A stretch of DNA of 54,372 nt, taken from NCBI RefSeq assembly GCF_015553625.1, contig NZ_JADNGY010000012.1, forward strand, positions 1-54,372, written 5' to 3'. This document shows positions 39,291 to 48,280 of the stretch, piece by piece. Within the stretch, counting starts at the first letter, position 1. The number at the start of each line of letters is the position of its first letter. Both the position numbers and the translations under genes were made by a program. Source of the stretch: Streptococcus australis (GTDB lineage: Bacteria; Bacillota; Bacilli; Lactobacillales; Streptococcaceae). The notes under the pieces were generated by a model. It was not told the DNA's origin and did no database searches. It was given only the letters and a program-made list of their open reading frames with translations.

Positions 39291-40652
39291 ATGATGAACG
39301 AAAAATATTTTGAAAGTGCAGAATTCTATCAGAAACGTTTCCATAATTTTGCTAGTTTATGGGTAGTCCCTTGTTTTCTTTTACTACTTTTTGTTGTGGG
39401 ATTCTCTGTCTTTGCCAAGAAGGAAGTGACCTTGTCTAGTCGAGGGACAATTGAAGCTACGCGCGTGATTGATCAAATCCAATCAACCAGTAATTCTCCC
39501 ATTCAAGTCAACCATCTAAAGGAAAATAAAGAGATTAAGAAGGGAGAAATCTTGGTAGAATACCAAGAGGACCAGGAAAAACAACAAGGAATGAGCTTAA
39601 CGCAACAGCTAGACCTCTTAAAGAAACAGGAGGAACAATTAAAATTGTTGAAAACGAGCATTGAGACAGGGGAGAGCCAGTTTACAGGAAATGAGCATTT
39701 TGGTTATGACCAGCTGTTTAAGGATTACCAGCAACAGATAGCGATTCTCCAAGCTCAAGCCCATCAACAAAATGCAACCATTGCTTCTCAAAATGCCAGT
39801 GCAAGTTCCAGTCAAGCAGAAATTGGCCAAGTTATCCAAGACCAAGAGAAGCGCTTAGCTGATTACCATAGTCTAAAATCAGCTCTACTAGAGGGGAGAA
39901 GTCTGGATGCGACTCATCCACTTTACTCTTTCTACCAGAGTTACGCTCAGCAAGCACACGGAGAGGAAAACGCTCAAGCACAAGCTTCTTTTATTGGCCA
40001 GTTGGATAGTCAAATCCAGCAGTTAGAGGCGAGTATTTCTAATTATCGAATCCAATATGCGGGATCCGGAAGCCAACAAGCTTTTTCGACCAGTTTAGAT
40101 AGTCAAATAGCCTCCCTGAAAGCTCAACAATTGAGTAAAGTTGGACAAGATCTTCTGCTTCTTTCTCAGCAAATCGCAGATCTAGAAAGTAAGGTAAAAA
40201 CACAAGAAACTCTTCTTCAGAAGACTCGGATTCTAGCGAAGGATGAAGGGGTGCTTCATTTGAATGATGAAACAAAAGGAGCGAGTATTGTAGCGGAAGG
40301 GACTCCTCTGGCTGTAGTTTATCCTCTCATTCAGAAAGAAAAAGAAGTCAAGATTGTCACCTATATTCCTTCAAAAGATATAGCCACGATTCATGTGGGA
40401 GATCGGGTTCGCTTTAGCACACAGGGAAGTAAACAAAAACCAATTACGTTAGAAGTCCGTATTAGCTCAATTGCTTCGAGTGCAACTCGGACAGAACAGG
40501 GGAACTTTTTCAAAATAGAGGGAGTCCTTCGTCTCAAGGATCATGAGGCTAAACTTCTACGTTACGGTTTGGAAGGGAAGTGTGTTCTGATCACAGGAGA
40601 AAAATCTTACTTCAGTTTCTTTGTGGATCAATTTTTAGGAGCGGGGAACTAA
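39291..40652 (+). CDS. comB: Competence-peptide export accessory protein ComB
   Basis: A 453-residue membrane-fusion-type partner of ComA. One N-terminal membrane segment (about 23-43) anchors it. A long Gln-rich coiled coil (about 95-310) spans the wall side, and the C-terminal beta domain resembles HlyD-like adaptors. The sequence closely follows pneumococcal ComB (ESAEFYQKR, QNATIASQNASASSSQAEIG, GVLHLND). It starts 26 bases after comA; a second ATG three bases in is equally possible. A terminator follows. Confidence 0.92.
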   Translation: MMNEKYFESAEFYQKRFHNFASLWVVPCFLLLLFVVGFSVFAKKEVTLSSRGTIEATRVIDQIQSTSNSPIQVNHLKENKEIKKGEILVEYQEDQEKQQGMSLTQQLDLLKKQEEQLKLLKTSIETGESQFTGNEHFGYDQLFKDYQQQIAILQAQAHQQNATIASQNASASSSQAEIGQVIQDQEKRLADYHSLKSALLEGRSLDATHPLYSFYQSYAQQAHGEENAQAQASFIGQLDSQIQQLEASISNYRIQYAGSGSQQAFSTSLDSQIASLKAQQLSKVGQDLLLLSQQIADLESKVKTQETLLQKTRILAKDEGVLHLNDETKGASIVAEGTPLAVVYPLIQKEKEVKIVTYIPSKDIATIHVGDRVRFSTQGSKQKPITLEVRISSIASSATRTEQGNFFKIEGVLRLKDHEAKLLRYGLEGKCVLITGEKSYFSFFVDQFLGAGN

Positions 40653-40665
40653 AGAAGGATAATAG

Positions 40666-40690
40666 AAAAAGAGACCGAGGTCTCTTTTTT
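40666..40690. terminator. Terminator between comB and the TetR gene
   Basis: AAAAAGAGAC and GTCTCTTTTT pair around CGAG, at the converging ends of both genes. Confidence 0.85.
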
Positions 40691-41225
40691 ATTCCAGCAT
40701 TTTTAATAGGAAGTCCGCCATTTGTTGCGGGCTTTCTTTTTGGCCTCGCGCCACCCACATTTGACAGACTCCAAAGAAAGCATTGGTGAGGTAGACAGAA
40801 CTATAGTCTCTCTCGATTTCGGTCAAAGATCGATGGCCATAACGCTCTTGCAAGCTATCAACTAGTAGAACTTGTAGCTTATGCCGCAAGAAGGATTGAA
40901 TTTCTTTTGTCCCATTCTCGGTTAGAAGGATAGCAAAGAGGGGCTCCTTGGTGAGAAATTCGAAAACTTCGGTAACGGCTTGGTGTTTATCTTCTTTTTG
41001 TTTGTCAAAGATGTATTCAACTTTGTGGAAAAATTCCTGTTGGTAGCGCTCGATCATATCGTACTTATCGCGGTAGTGGGTATAGAAGCTACTCCGGCTG
41101 ATACCAGCCTCTTTTGCTAACTGAACGGTTGAAATCTCATCAAAGGACTCTCTATGAAGCAGGTCAACCATGGCTTCCTGGATGATCCGTTTTGTTTTTA
41201 TTCGCTTGTTGCTTTCGGTAACCAT
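40689..41225 (-). CDS. TetR-family transcriptional regulator
   Basis: A 178-residue repressor-type protein. The N-terminal helix-turn-helix is clear (TVQLAKEAGISRSSFYTHYRDKYDMIE, about 33-60); the ligand-binding half is helical and unlike well-studied members. It is transcribed away from the YhgE-type gene at 41361. The shared 135-base gap holds two near-identical inverted sites, TTATACACAGTGTC and GACATTGTGTATAA, so it probably represses both genes. The inducer is unknown. Confidence 0.88.
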   Translation of the reverse strand: MVTESNKRIKTKRIIQEAMVDLLHRESFDEISTVQLAKEAGISRSSFYTHYRDKYDMIERYQQEFFHKVEYIFDKQKEDKHQAVTEVFEFLTKEPLFAILLTENGTKEIQSFLRHKLQVLLVDSLQERYGHRSLTEIERDYSSVYLTNAFFGVCQMWVARGQKESPQQMADFLLKMLE

Positions 41226-41252
41226 TCTAGTCCCTTTCTTTTATATACAAAA

Positions 41253-41346
41253 TTATACACAGTGTCCAAAAATTTCTTTTTTAACTTGCGGTTTTTCAAA
41301 AGAACTGTATAATCAATTATATCAAAAAATTAGACATTGTGTATAA
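41253..41346. promoter_or_regulatory. TetR operator pair and divergent promoters
   Basis: TTATACACAGTGTC (41253-41266) and GACATTGTGTATAA (41333-41346) are reverse complements with one mismatch. Each holds a small ACAC/GTGT-like dyad. Between them TTGCGG (41286-41291) and TATAAT (41308-41313), spacer 16, form the promoter of the gene at 41361, and the second site lies in its leader next to the ribosome site. Confidence 0.65.
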
Positions 41347-41360
41347 AAAGGAGACAAAAA

Positions 41361-44156
41361 ATGTTTAAGGAATGGAAAGCGATTTTTAGAAAACCGACCG
41401 TTATGGTTGTGATGTTAGGGGTTGCTTTGATACCAGCTCTCTATAATGTGATCTTTCTATCTTCTATGTGGGATCCTTATGGCAAGGTTTCGGACTTGCC
41501 GGTAGCAGTTGTCAATCAAGATCAGCCAGCTCGTTATCAAGAACAAGAATTAACAATTGGAAAAGACATGGTGTCCAATTTTGAGAAGAGTGATGCCCTG
41601 GATTTTCATATTGTAGATGAAACAGCAGCTAAAGAAGGACTGAAAAAGGGTGATTATTATATGGTGGTGACCTTGCCCCAAGATCTATCCGCTAAAGCGG
41701 CATCTATCTTAACCAATCATCCCGAACAAATGACCATTGCCTACCAAACATCTAGTGGCCATAGCTTTATTGCTGGTAAGATGAGTGATTCAGCCATGAT
41801 AAAAATTCAGCAAACCGTTGCTAGTAATGTAACCAAAACCTATACAAACGCTCTTTTTGAAAAGATGGGGAGTTTGAAGACAGGGATGGGAACAGCAGCT
41901 GAAGGAAGTCAAAAGCTGGCAACCGGTGCTGGTCAGTTAAAAGAGGGTGGGCAAACCCTGACAGACCATTTGACAACCTTGTCCAATTCGAGTCTCTCTT
42001 TCTCAAATGGGGCACAGACTCTTAGCACAGGACTCTTGGCCTACACCAATGGAGTTGGTCAATTAGCGACAGGTCTTCACCAAATGAAGGAGAAAGTTCC
42101 GACCCTCGTATCGGGAGTTGGGCAACTTCATAATGGTTTTACCTCCTTTAGTAGTGGACTGACGGCCTATACGTCTGGTGTTGGACAACTTGGAGATGGT
42201 TTGAACCAAATGGCTAGTCAAACGCCTCAGTTAGCCTCTGGAATTGGCCAATTGCATACAGGAATGAACACTCTCACAACAGGACTGGATACCTACACAA
42301 AAGGAGTCAGTCAGTTGAATGTTGGTGCTAGCAATTTGACGAATGGTCTAACAAACTATAGCACAGGGCTTGCTACTCTCAGTGGTGGAGCTAGTCAATT
42401 AAGTGGTCAATCGGAAGCATTGAGAAATGGAGTGTCTCAGTTAGAAACAGGAATTCAAACCTTATCTACACAACTTTCTCCGTCACCAAGTCAACAAGAG
42501 CAGCTTGCCCAATTAACAGCAGGCCTCACCCGATTAAATGAAGCTATTCAGAACACGAGCGGAGATACTAGTCAACTCAGCACAGCATTGGCAACCATTG
42601 CCACCTCTGCTCAAGGGATTTCAGCTGCAGCACAGGCTGACCGCAATTCAGTACTAGCCAATCTTCAAGCTACTGCTGCCTATCAATCGATGACAGCCGA
42701 ACAACAGGCAGAACTGACGGCTGCTGTGTCTGCTGCTTCAAGTACGACGGAGACTGCTGCTCAAGCGATTTTAACTACCGTTCAAGGTTTGCAAGAAGGC
42801 TTAACGACCGAGAGTCCCTTGGCCACAGTAAAAGAAAGTGCCAATCAGATCTTGCCAACAGCTTCGTCTACCTTGAATACTCTTTCAACTAGCTTGAGCT
42901 CCGTGCAGATAGCAGTGACAGAGCAACTTCTACCAGCTAGCCAAACTCTCAACCAAGGAGTGCAACTCTATACGACAGGGGTGGACCAGTTAGCTGGCGG
43001 AGCTAGTCAGCTTAATGATAATAGTAGCACCTTGATAGCAGGCGCTACTCAATTGAGTGCGGGGACCAGTCAACTGGAGCAGAAATCTGCGGATTTGGTA
43101 TCTGGAAGCAGTCAACTAGCAACAGGATTGGGAGAACTAAATGGAAAGATGCCAACTCTGATTATGGGAATGGACCAATTAGTTTCAGGGGCCAACCAAT
43201 TGACTAGTAAGTCTAGCGAATTAACAACAGGTGCTGGACAACTGGCCAGTGGGATTGGTCAATTAAACACTCAAACACCAGTTTTAGCTAGCGGTGTTGA
43301 TCAACTCGTATCAGGAGTCGATCAGTTATCGGATAAATCAGCTCAGTTACTATCAGGTTCTTATCAATTGGCGGATGGTGCAAGTAAAATAGCTGATGGC
43401 TCTGGTCAATTAGCGACAGGAGGCCAAGTTCTTGTCGGGGGCTTGGGGGATCTCCAAACAGGTAGTCAGAATCTCAGTCAAGGCTTGAGTTCGGCTAAGG
43501 ACCAATTAAATAGCGCTAGCACTAAAAAAGAAAATGCCAGCGTATTGTCAGATCCAATTACCCTTTCAAAGACAGACCATGATAATGTTTCAGTGAATGG
43601 AGTGGGAATGGCGCCTTATATGATATCAGTTGCCCTTTTCGTCGCTGCTCTTTCTACCAATATGATTTTTGCCAAATTGCCATCTGGGCGTCATCCAGAA
43701 AGTCGTTGGGCTTGGCTGAAATCGAGATTGGAAGTGAACGGGATAATTGCTGTCTTGGCTGGTGTCCTGGTCTACGGAGCTGTTCATCTGCTAGGGATGG
43801 CAGCAAACCATGAAGCTTTGACACTTTTCCTCTGTGTGCTAGGAAGTGTGACCTTCATGTCCATGGTGACGGCCTTAACGACATGGAACAACAAGGTAGG
43901 AGCTTTTATCTCTTTGATTCTCTTGCTCCTTCAACTGGCTTCTAGTGCAGGAACTTATCCGCTTGCCCTCACTAATCGTTTCTTCCAAACCGTTCATCCG
44001 CTGTTGCCGATGAGCTATACCGTATCGGGACTAAGGGAAACCATTTCCTTGTCTGGTCAGATAGGCGGGCAAGTCACCTTCCTTACCCTGGTTTTGATGC
44101 TGTGTATTGGTTTAGGAATGCTGGCCTATCAACCTCAAAAGATGGAAGAAGACTAA
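41361..44156 (+). CDS. YhgE/Pip-type large membrane protein with repeat domain
   Basis: A 931-residue protein of the YhgE/Pip group. One N-terminal membrane helix (about 13-33) leads into a huge extracellular part with many short repeats of the type SGxxQLxxG/TGxxQLxxG (about 185-705), predicted to be coiled. A C-terminal block of about six membrane segments resembles ABC-2-type permeases. Relatives are phage receptors or link to type VII secretion and export, but function here is not known. The ATG at 41361 follows AAGGAGAC. It is probably controlled by the divergent TetR protein. Confidence 0.85.
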   Translation: MFKEWKAIFRKPTVMVVMLGVALIPALYNVIFLSSMWDPYGKVSDLPVAVVNQDQPARYQEQELTIGKDMVSNFEKSDALDFHIVDETAAKEGLKKGDYYMVVTLPQDLSAKAASILTNHPEQMTIAYQTSSGHSFIAGKMSDSAMIKIQQTVASNVTKTYTNALFEKMGSLKTGMGTAAEGSQKLATGAGQLKEGGQTLTDHLTTLSNSSLSFSNGAQTLSTGLLAYTNGVGQLATGLHQMKEKVPTLVSGVGQLHNGFTSFSSGLTAYTSGVGQLGDGLNQMASQTPQLASGIGQLHTGMNTLTTGLDTYTKGVSQLNVGASNLTNGLTNYSTGLATLSGGASQLSGQSEALRNGVSQLETGIQTLSTQLSPSPSQQEQLAQLTAGLTRLNEAIQNTSGDTSQLSTALATIATSAQGISAAAQADRNSVLANLQATAAYQSMTAEQQAELTAAVSAASSTTETAAQAILTTVQGLQEGLTTESPLATVKESANQILPTASSTLNTLSTSLSSVQIAVTEQLLPASQTLNQGVQLYTTGVDQLAGGASQLNDNSSTLIAGATQLSAGTSQLEQKSADLVSGSSQLATGLGELNGKMPTLIMGMDQLVSGANQLTSKSSELTTGAGQLASGIGQLNTQTPVLASGVDQLVSGVDQLSDKSAQLLSGSYQLADGASKIADGSGQLATGGQVLVGGLGDLQTGSQNLSQGLSSAKDQLNSASTKKENASVLSDPITLSKTDHDNVSVNGVGMAPYMISVALFVAALSTNMIFAKLPSGRHPESRWAWLKSRLEVNGIIAVLAGVLVYGAVHLLGMAANHEALTLFLCVLGSVTFMSMVTALTTWNNKVGAFISLILLLLQLASSAGTYPLALTNRFFQTVHPLLPMSYTVSGLRETISLSGQIGGQVTFLTLVLMLCIGLGMLAYQPQKMEED

Positions 44157-44172
44157 ACTACCTCTATCCATA

Positions 44173-44186
44173 GTTTCATGTGAAAC
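44173..44186. other. Imperfect parS-like site
   Basis: GTTTCATGTGAAAC differs from the parS core by one central base. It lies in an intergenic space just after the YhgE-type gene. Confidence 0.5.
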
Positions 44187-44187
44187 A

Positions 44188-44219
44188 AATCCCCTTCTCT
44201 GAAGAGAAAGGGGATTTTT
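44188..44219. terminator. Terminator between YhgE-type gene and lipoprotein gene
   Basis: AAATCCCC-TTCTCT and AGAGAA-AGGGGATTT form a long stem with a T run, placed between two converging genes. Confidence 0.85.
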
Positions 44220-44220
44220 C

Positions 44221-44886
44221 TTAGTTAAAATAAAGCACTTCAGGATCTGGAGTAACATAGACAAGGTTGTCACCCTTAAAGACAAGTTGAACTTGTCCTT
44301 CTTTGTAGGTAAAGACTGTAAAAGTTTGCTCTAATTGAGCCGTTTGAGCTAGATCGACTACACCAGCCCAAAAAGCATGGAGTTGCTCGTCAGTTAAAAG
44401 GCCCTCTTGATAGAGATTAACAAGGTTTTCTTTTTCCTTTTCTGAAAAGGTCTCGAGCATATAATTTGAATCAACATGGGTTTTTTCAGGTTTACCAAGA
44501 ATTTTTTTGACTATTTTTGTTGTATAGCCTTCGAAATCAGGTGTATGCACTTTTAATCCACCGTCATATTTTTTATAGTAAACGACAGAATCACCAGTTG
44601 CATAGATCTTGTCCTTGGGGGCTTCGCTAGCATTGGCAGGGAACACCTCCATTTTTTTGCTTGAGCTGGTTTTTGTCTTAGACTCTTTCTTTTCTTTGTT
44701 CGAAGAGCTAGCTTTAGATGATTTTTTAGAAGATGAGGCTTCTTTTTCACTTTTCTCTTGTTTTTTAGAGGAGGAACCAGTGCTTGTTTCTTCCGGTTTG
44801 AAATATGATTGAAAATCAGACATACAGGCTGTCAAGAAGAAAAGACTCAAAAAGAGAGTTGCAAGGAGAGTGATTTTTTTAGACAT
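44221..44886 (-). CDS. Lipoprotein of unknown function
   Basis: A 221-residue surface lipoprotein. The signal peptide ends in the lipobox LTAC with Cys21 as the lipid anchor. A long Ser/Lys/Glu spacer (about 35-80) suggests it reaches through the wall. The C-terminal domain (about 90-221) contains KIYATGDSVVYYKKYDGG and ends DPEVLYFN. I do not recognise the domain; it looks like a streptococcus-specific family. It is monocistronic between two terminator-like elements. Confidence 0.8.
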   Translation of the reverse strand: MSKKITLLATLFLSLFFLTACMSDFQSYFKPEETSTGSSSKKQEKSEKEASSSKKSSKASSSNKEKKESKTKTSSSKKMEVFPANASEAPKDKIYATGDSVVYYKKYDGGLKVHTPDFEGYTTKIVKKILGKPEKTHVDSNYMLETFSEKEKENLVNLYQEGLLTDEQLHAFWAGVVDLAQTAQLEQTFTVFTYKEGQVQLVFKGDNLVYVTPDPEVLYFN

Positions 44887-44959
44887 AATGTAAATCCCTT
44901 TCTAATCATAGAGCATCATTTCTTCTATTGTACACTATAAAAGATTGAAAAGCACGAAA

Positions 44960-45083
44960 AAATAGGAGAGAAGCTGTACGAAGTAGGTATTTATTTCATA
45001 CAATCTTTCTCTCCTGTAAGGGACAGCTCGTTGTGATCTTATTTGAAGCGAGGAGGCTAGGACTTTTGTCCCAGCCTCTTTTT
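44960..45083. repeat. Intergenic hairpin region with copy of the left-end terminator unit
   Basis: GGAGAGAA (about 44962) pairs with TTTCTCTCC (about 45007-45015), and 45053-45078 is an exact copy of the 26-base hairpin at 150-175, followed by five Ts. No gene is seen between the lipoprotein start and 45148. Confidence 0.65.
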
Positions 45084-45147
45084 AGGGGTTTAAGAACTTT
45101 TTAAGGAAAAGTGGTATACTGTTTCTAAAAAAATTAAGGAGTCTTGC

Positions 45148-46413
45148 ATGAGAAAGAGAGCTATTTTTGAAGATATCGTCTCCATTATGACTCACGATTC
45201 ATCTACTATCAAAGATCGAAAAGGATGTGATCCAGAGCCTTTTCGGGAAAAAATAACAGATGATATGGCGGATGATGCCTTTCTTTATCAAGTCAGGTCC
45301 TACCTAGCCAGTTTTGGTATTATTGGGCACATCTCCTTTCAGAATAAAAAAGCTGGTCAGAAAGGCTTTCTCTTACGTGTAATGGACCATCAACTTTATG
45401 TTGAAAAGGCGCATGCAGACACTGGTCTCCAGGCAGGGGATCAGATCCTAGGTCTGGATGGAAGTGACTTGGAGCAGGTGGCGTCTCTTCATAAGGACTA
45501 TTTTATAAGTAAGACCCCCGAAAGACACTACCGAGAATGGGCGGATTTGGTCTCTCAGTCCAAAAGAGTCACCCTGCTTCGAGAAGGGGTAGAAAAGACC
45601 ATTGAAGTAGCGCCCAGTCGAGAGCCGATCCAAGATCAGATTTTTTGGAAACGGTTAGACGATGAGATTCTTTATCTTTGTCTGGATAACTTTATGGATG
45701 AAGGAGCTATTAGTCGCTTATACCAAGAGTGTTTACCGATGATGACGGAAGTCAAGTTCCTTCTCATTGATGTCCGACAGAACGGTGGAGGGACAGATTC
45801 TTTATATTTCCCTCTATTACATCTAGGCTTAGAGAAGGGTCAGGGCTATGATTCGCTTGACTGGGATGATGATGGCATGGAAATTCTCTACACGGAACGC
45901 AATGTCGACTTACGCTTGAAGGATTTTGAGGACTGGATGCAACAGGAAGAGATTAGTTCCGAAACAATTAAACTCCTTGAAGAGATGAAAGAGGATCTAC
46001 TCCGCTATCGGGGCAAAGGCTATGTGCTGTACCAGCAAGAAAACGAGGAATTCTTCCCAGAGGTTAGAGGCGGCCAATATCCCGAACAGATCTTTATCTT
46101 ATCAGATATCTATTGTGCTTCATCTGGGGACAATTTTGTCCAGATGATGAAGCAGTTTAAGAAGGTAACGGTGGTAGGTAGACCAACTCTCGGAATTTTA
46201 GACTATTCCAATTGTTGTACCGTTGATTATGGTGATTATCGATTGATGTTTCCTACTTCTCGCTGTCTAAGCGTAGATCAAGGTAGAGGAATGACGGATA
46301 AAGGTGTTGAACCGGATATAGAAATTCCCTGGACTCCAGCTCATTTTGAAAGAGACGTAGAAGTAGACAAGTGTTTGGAATTGATTCGTCAGAGTCGCGG
46401 AACGGCAAAATAA
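45148..46413 (+). CDS. S41-family (C-terminal-processing-like) peptidase
   Basis: A 421-residue protein with a PDZ-like segment (about 70-110, LQAGDQILGLDG) and an S41 core (about 165-400) containing LLIDVRQNGGG, then the nucleophile region YCASSGDNFV and GRPTLGILDYSN. There is no signal peptide or membrane segment, unusual for S41 enzymes, so it may act in the cytoplasm. The general base lysine is not obvious. An extended -10 TGGTATACT lies before it. The substrate is unknown. Confidence 0.8.
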   Translation: MRKRAIFEDIVSIMTHDSSTIKDRKGCDPEPFREKITDDMADDAFLYQVRSYLASFGIIGHISFQNKKAGQKGFLLRVMDHQLYVEKAHADTGLQAGDQILGLDGSDLEQVASLHKDYFISKTPERHYREWADLVSQSKRVTLLREGVEKTIEVAPSREPIQDQIFWKRLDDEILYLCLDNFMDEGAISRLYQECLPMMTEVKFLLIDVRQNGGGTDSLYFPLLHLGLEKGQGYDSLDWDDDGMEILYTERNVDLRLKDFEDWMQQEEISSETIKLLEEMKEDLLRYRGKGYVLYQQENEEFFPEVRGGQYPEQIFILSDIYCASSGDNFVQMMKQFKKVTVVGRPTLGILDYSNCCTVDYGDYRLMFPTSRCLSVDQGRGMTDKGVEPDIEIPWTPAHFERDVEVDKCLELIRQSRGTAK

Positions 46414-46544
46414 GGCTTAGATTAGATGATGGTTGACTTAAATCAGAAAAGCAATCAATTTAAGGGCAGATCTCAATTGTCTCTTATGGTAACGTTTTCT
46501 AGTATTTTTTCCTTGTGTTTGGATTGCTTTGACTGAACAAAAAA

Positions 46545-46553
46545 TGGTAAAAT
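46545..46553 (+). promoter_or_regulatory. Extended -10 of the dlt operon
   Basis: TGGTAAAAT (46545-46553) lies 33 bases before dltX. A TTGACT at 46529-46534 gives a spacer of only 13. No exact CiaR repeat is seen. Confidence 0.5.
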
Positions 46554-46586
46554 AGTCAGTGATAATCAAAATGAAGAGTGAAAAAG

Positions 46587-46715
46587 ATGAAACATAAAAC
46601 ACTTTATAAATTTATAGGGCAAACAATCTTGTATTTCGCTATTTTCTTAGCCCTACTCTATTTCTTTAGTTACCTTGGTCAAGGTCAAGGTGGCTTTATT
46701 TACAATGAATTCTAA
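46587..46715 (+). CDS. dltX: DltX, small D-alanylation protein
   Basis: A 42-residue membrane peptide starting [17 protein letters not shown] with one hydrophobic helix and ending in the conserved FIYNEF motif. DltX works with DltB/DltD in moving D-alanine onto teichoic acids outside the cell; the C-terminal motif is reported to act as the acyl intermediate. The stop lies 14 bases before dltA. Short length makes it easily missed. Confidence 0.93.
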   Translation: MKHKTLYKFIGQTILYFAIFLALLYFFSYLGQGQGGFIYNEF

Positions 46716-46729
46716 AGGAGATCCCTACC

Positions 46730-48280
46730 GTGTCAAACCAACCAATTACTGATATGATTGAGGCGATTGAACATTACGCCCAACTACAACCAGACTATCC
46801 TGTCTACAATGTCCTTGGAGAAGAGCATACCTATGGCCAATTGAAGGCTGATTCAGATAGCTTAGCGGCCCACATTGACCAAATGGGACTTCCTGAAAAG
46901 TCACCTGTTGTGGTCTTTGGTGGACAAGAATATGAAATGTTGGCAACCTTTGTGGCCCTGACCAAGTCTGGCCACGCCTATATCCCAATTGACAGCCACT
47001 CTGCCTTGGAGCGCGTGTCTGCTATTGTTGAAGTGGCTGATCCAAGCTTAATTATCGCCATCAATGAGTTTCCAATTGAAAATCCAGCTGCTCCAGTCAT
47101 GTCCTTGGAGCAAGTGCGTGAAGCTTATGCGGCTCAGAATATGTATGACTTGCAACATCCGGTCAAGGGGGATGATAACTACTACATCATCTTTACCTCG
47201 GGGACAACTGGAAAACCAAAAGGGGTGCAAATTTCACACGACAACTTGCTCAGCTTCACCAACTGGATGATTACAGACAAGGAATTTGCGACGCCAGAGC
47301 GTCCGCAAATGTTGGCCCAACCACCTTATTCCTTTGATTTGTCTGTCATGTACTGGGCACCGACCTTAGCTCTTGGAGGGACCCTTTTTGCCCTTCCATC
47401 AGCCATTACTCAAGACTTTAAACAACTCTTTGCGACCATCTTTTCTCTTCCGATTGCTATCTGGACTTCAACGCCATCTTTTGCAGATATGGCCATGTTG
47501 TCTGAAGATTTCAATGCTGAAAAGATGCCAGGCATTACCCATTTCTACTTTGATGGGGAAGAGTTAACGGTTAAAACGGCTCAAAAACTGCGCGAGCGTT
47601 TCCCAAATGCTCGGATTATCAATGCTTATGGACCAACGGAAGCGACGGTAGCTTTGTCGGCAGTTGCTATCACAGATGAAATGCTAGCGACTCTTAAACG
47701 CTTGCCAATTGGTTATACTAAAGAAGATTCTCCAACCTTCATTATTGATGAGGAAGGAAACAAATTGCCAAATGGAGAGCAAGGAGAGATCATCGTGTCT
47801 GGACCGGCTGTTTCAAAAGGTTATATGAATAATCCAGAGAAAACAGCAGAAGCCTTCTTCGAATTTGAAGGACTTCCAGCCTACCATACGGGAGATGTTG
47901 GTACCATGACAGATGAAGGTCTTCTTCTCTATGGTGGTCGAATGGACTTCCAGATCAAGTTTAACGGCTATCGTATTGAGCTAGAAGATGTTTCTCAAAA
48001 CTTGAACAAATCTCAGTACATCGACTCGGCTGTTGCAGTGCCACGCTACAACAAAGATCATAAGGTTCAAAATCTCTTGGCCTATGTCATCTTAAAAGAT
48101 GGCGTCAAAGAGCAATTTGAACGCGAGATTGATATTACGAAAGCCATCAAGGAAGATTTGGAACACATCATGATGTCTTATATGATGCCTTCAAAATTCC
48201 TTTACCGTGATAGTTTACCGCTAACTCCAAACGGGAAGATCGACATCAAAGGGTTGATTAGTGAGGTTAACAACCGATGA
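46730..48280 (+). CDS. dltA: D-alanine--D-alanyl carrier protein ligase DltA
   Basis: A 516-residue adenylation enzyme that activates D-alanine with ATP and loads it on DltC. It shows the AMP-binding P-loop [11 protein letters not shown], the later motif [12 protein letters not shown], the YHTGDVG segment, and the C-terminal catalytic lysine region [10 protein letters not shown]. It is complete for the family. The end overlaps dltB by 4 bases. D-alanylation reduces the surface negative charge and sensitivity to cationic peptides. Confidence 0.97.
   Translation: MSNQPITDMIEAIEHYAQLQPDYPVYNVLGEEHTYGQLKADSDSLAAHIDQMGLPEKSPVVVFGGQEYEMLATFVALTKSGHAYIPIDSHSALERVSAIVEVADPSLIIAINEFPIENPAAPVMSLEQVREAYAAQNMYDLQHPVKGDDNYYIIFTSGTTGKPKGVQISHDNLLSFTNWMITDKEFATPERPQMLAQPPYSFDLSVMYWAPTLALGGTLFALPSAITQDFKQLFATIFSLPIAIWTSTPSFADMAMLSEDFNAEKMPGITHFYFDGEELTVKTAQKLRERFPNARIINAYGPTEATVALSAVAITDEMLATLKRLPIGYTKEDSPTFIIDEEGNKLPNGEQGEIIVSGPAVSKGYMNNPEKTAEAFFEFEGLPAYHTGDVGTMTDEGLLLYGGRMDFQIKFNGYRIELEDVSQNLNKSQYIDSAVAVPRYNKDHKVQNLLAYVILKDGVKEQFEREIDITKAIKEDLEHIMMSYMMPSKFLYRDSLPLTPNGKIDIKGLISEVNNR

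Noticed and set aside
46420..46470. CiaR box before the dlt operon
   Set aside because: CTTAAA and TTTAAG occur but not as a direct repeat with 5-base spacing.
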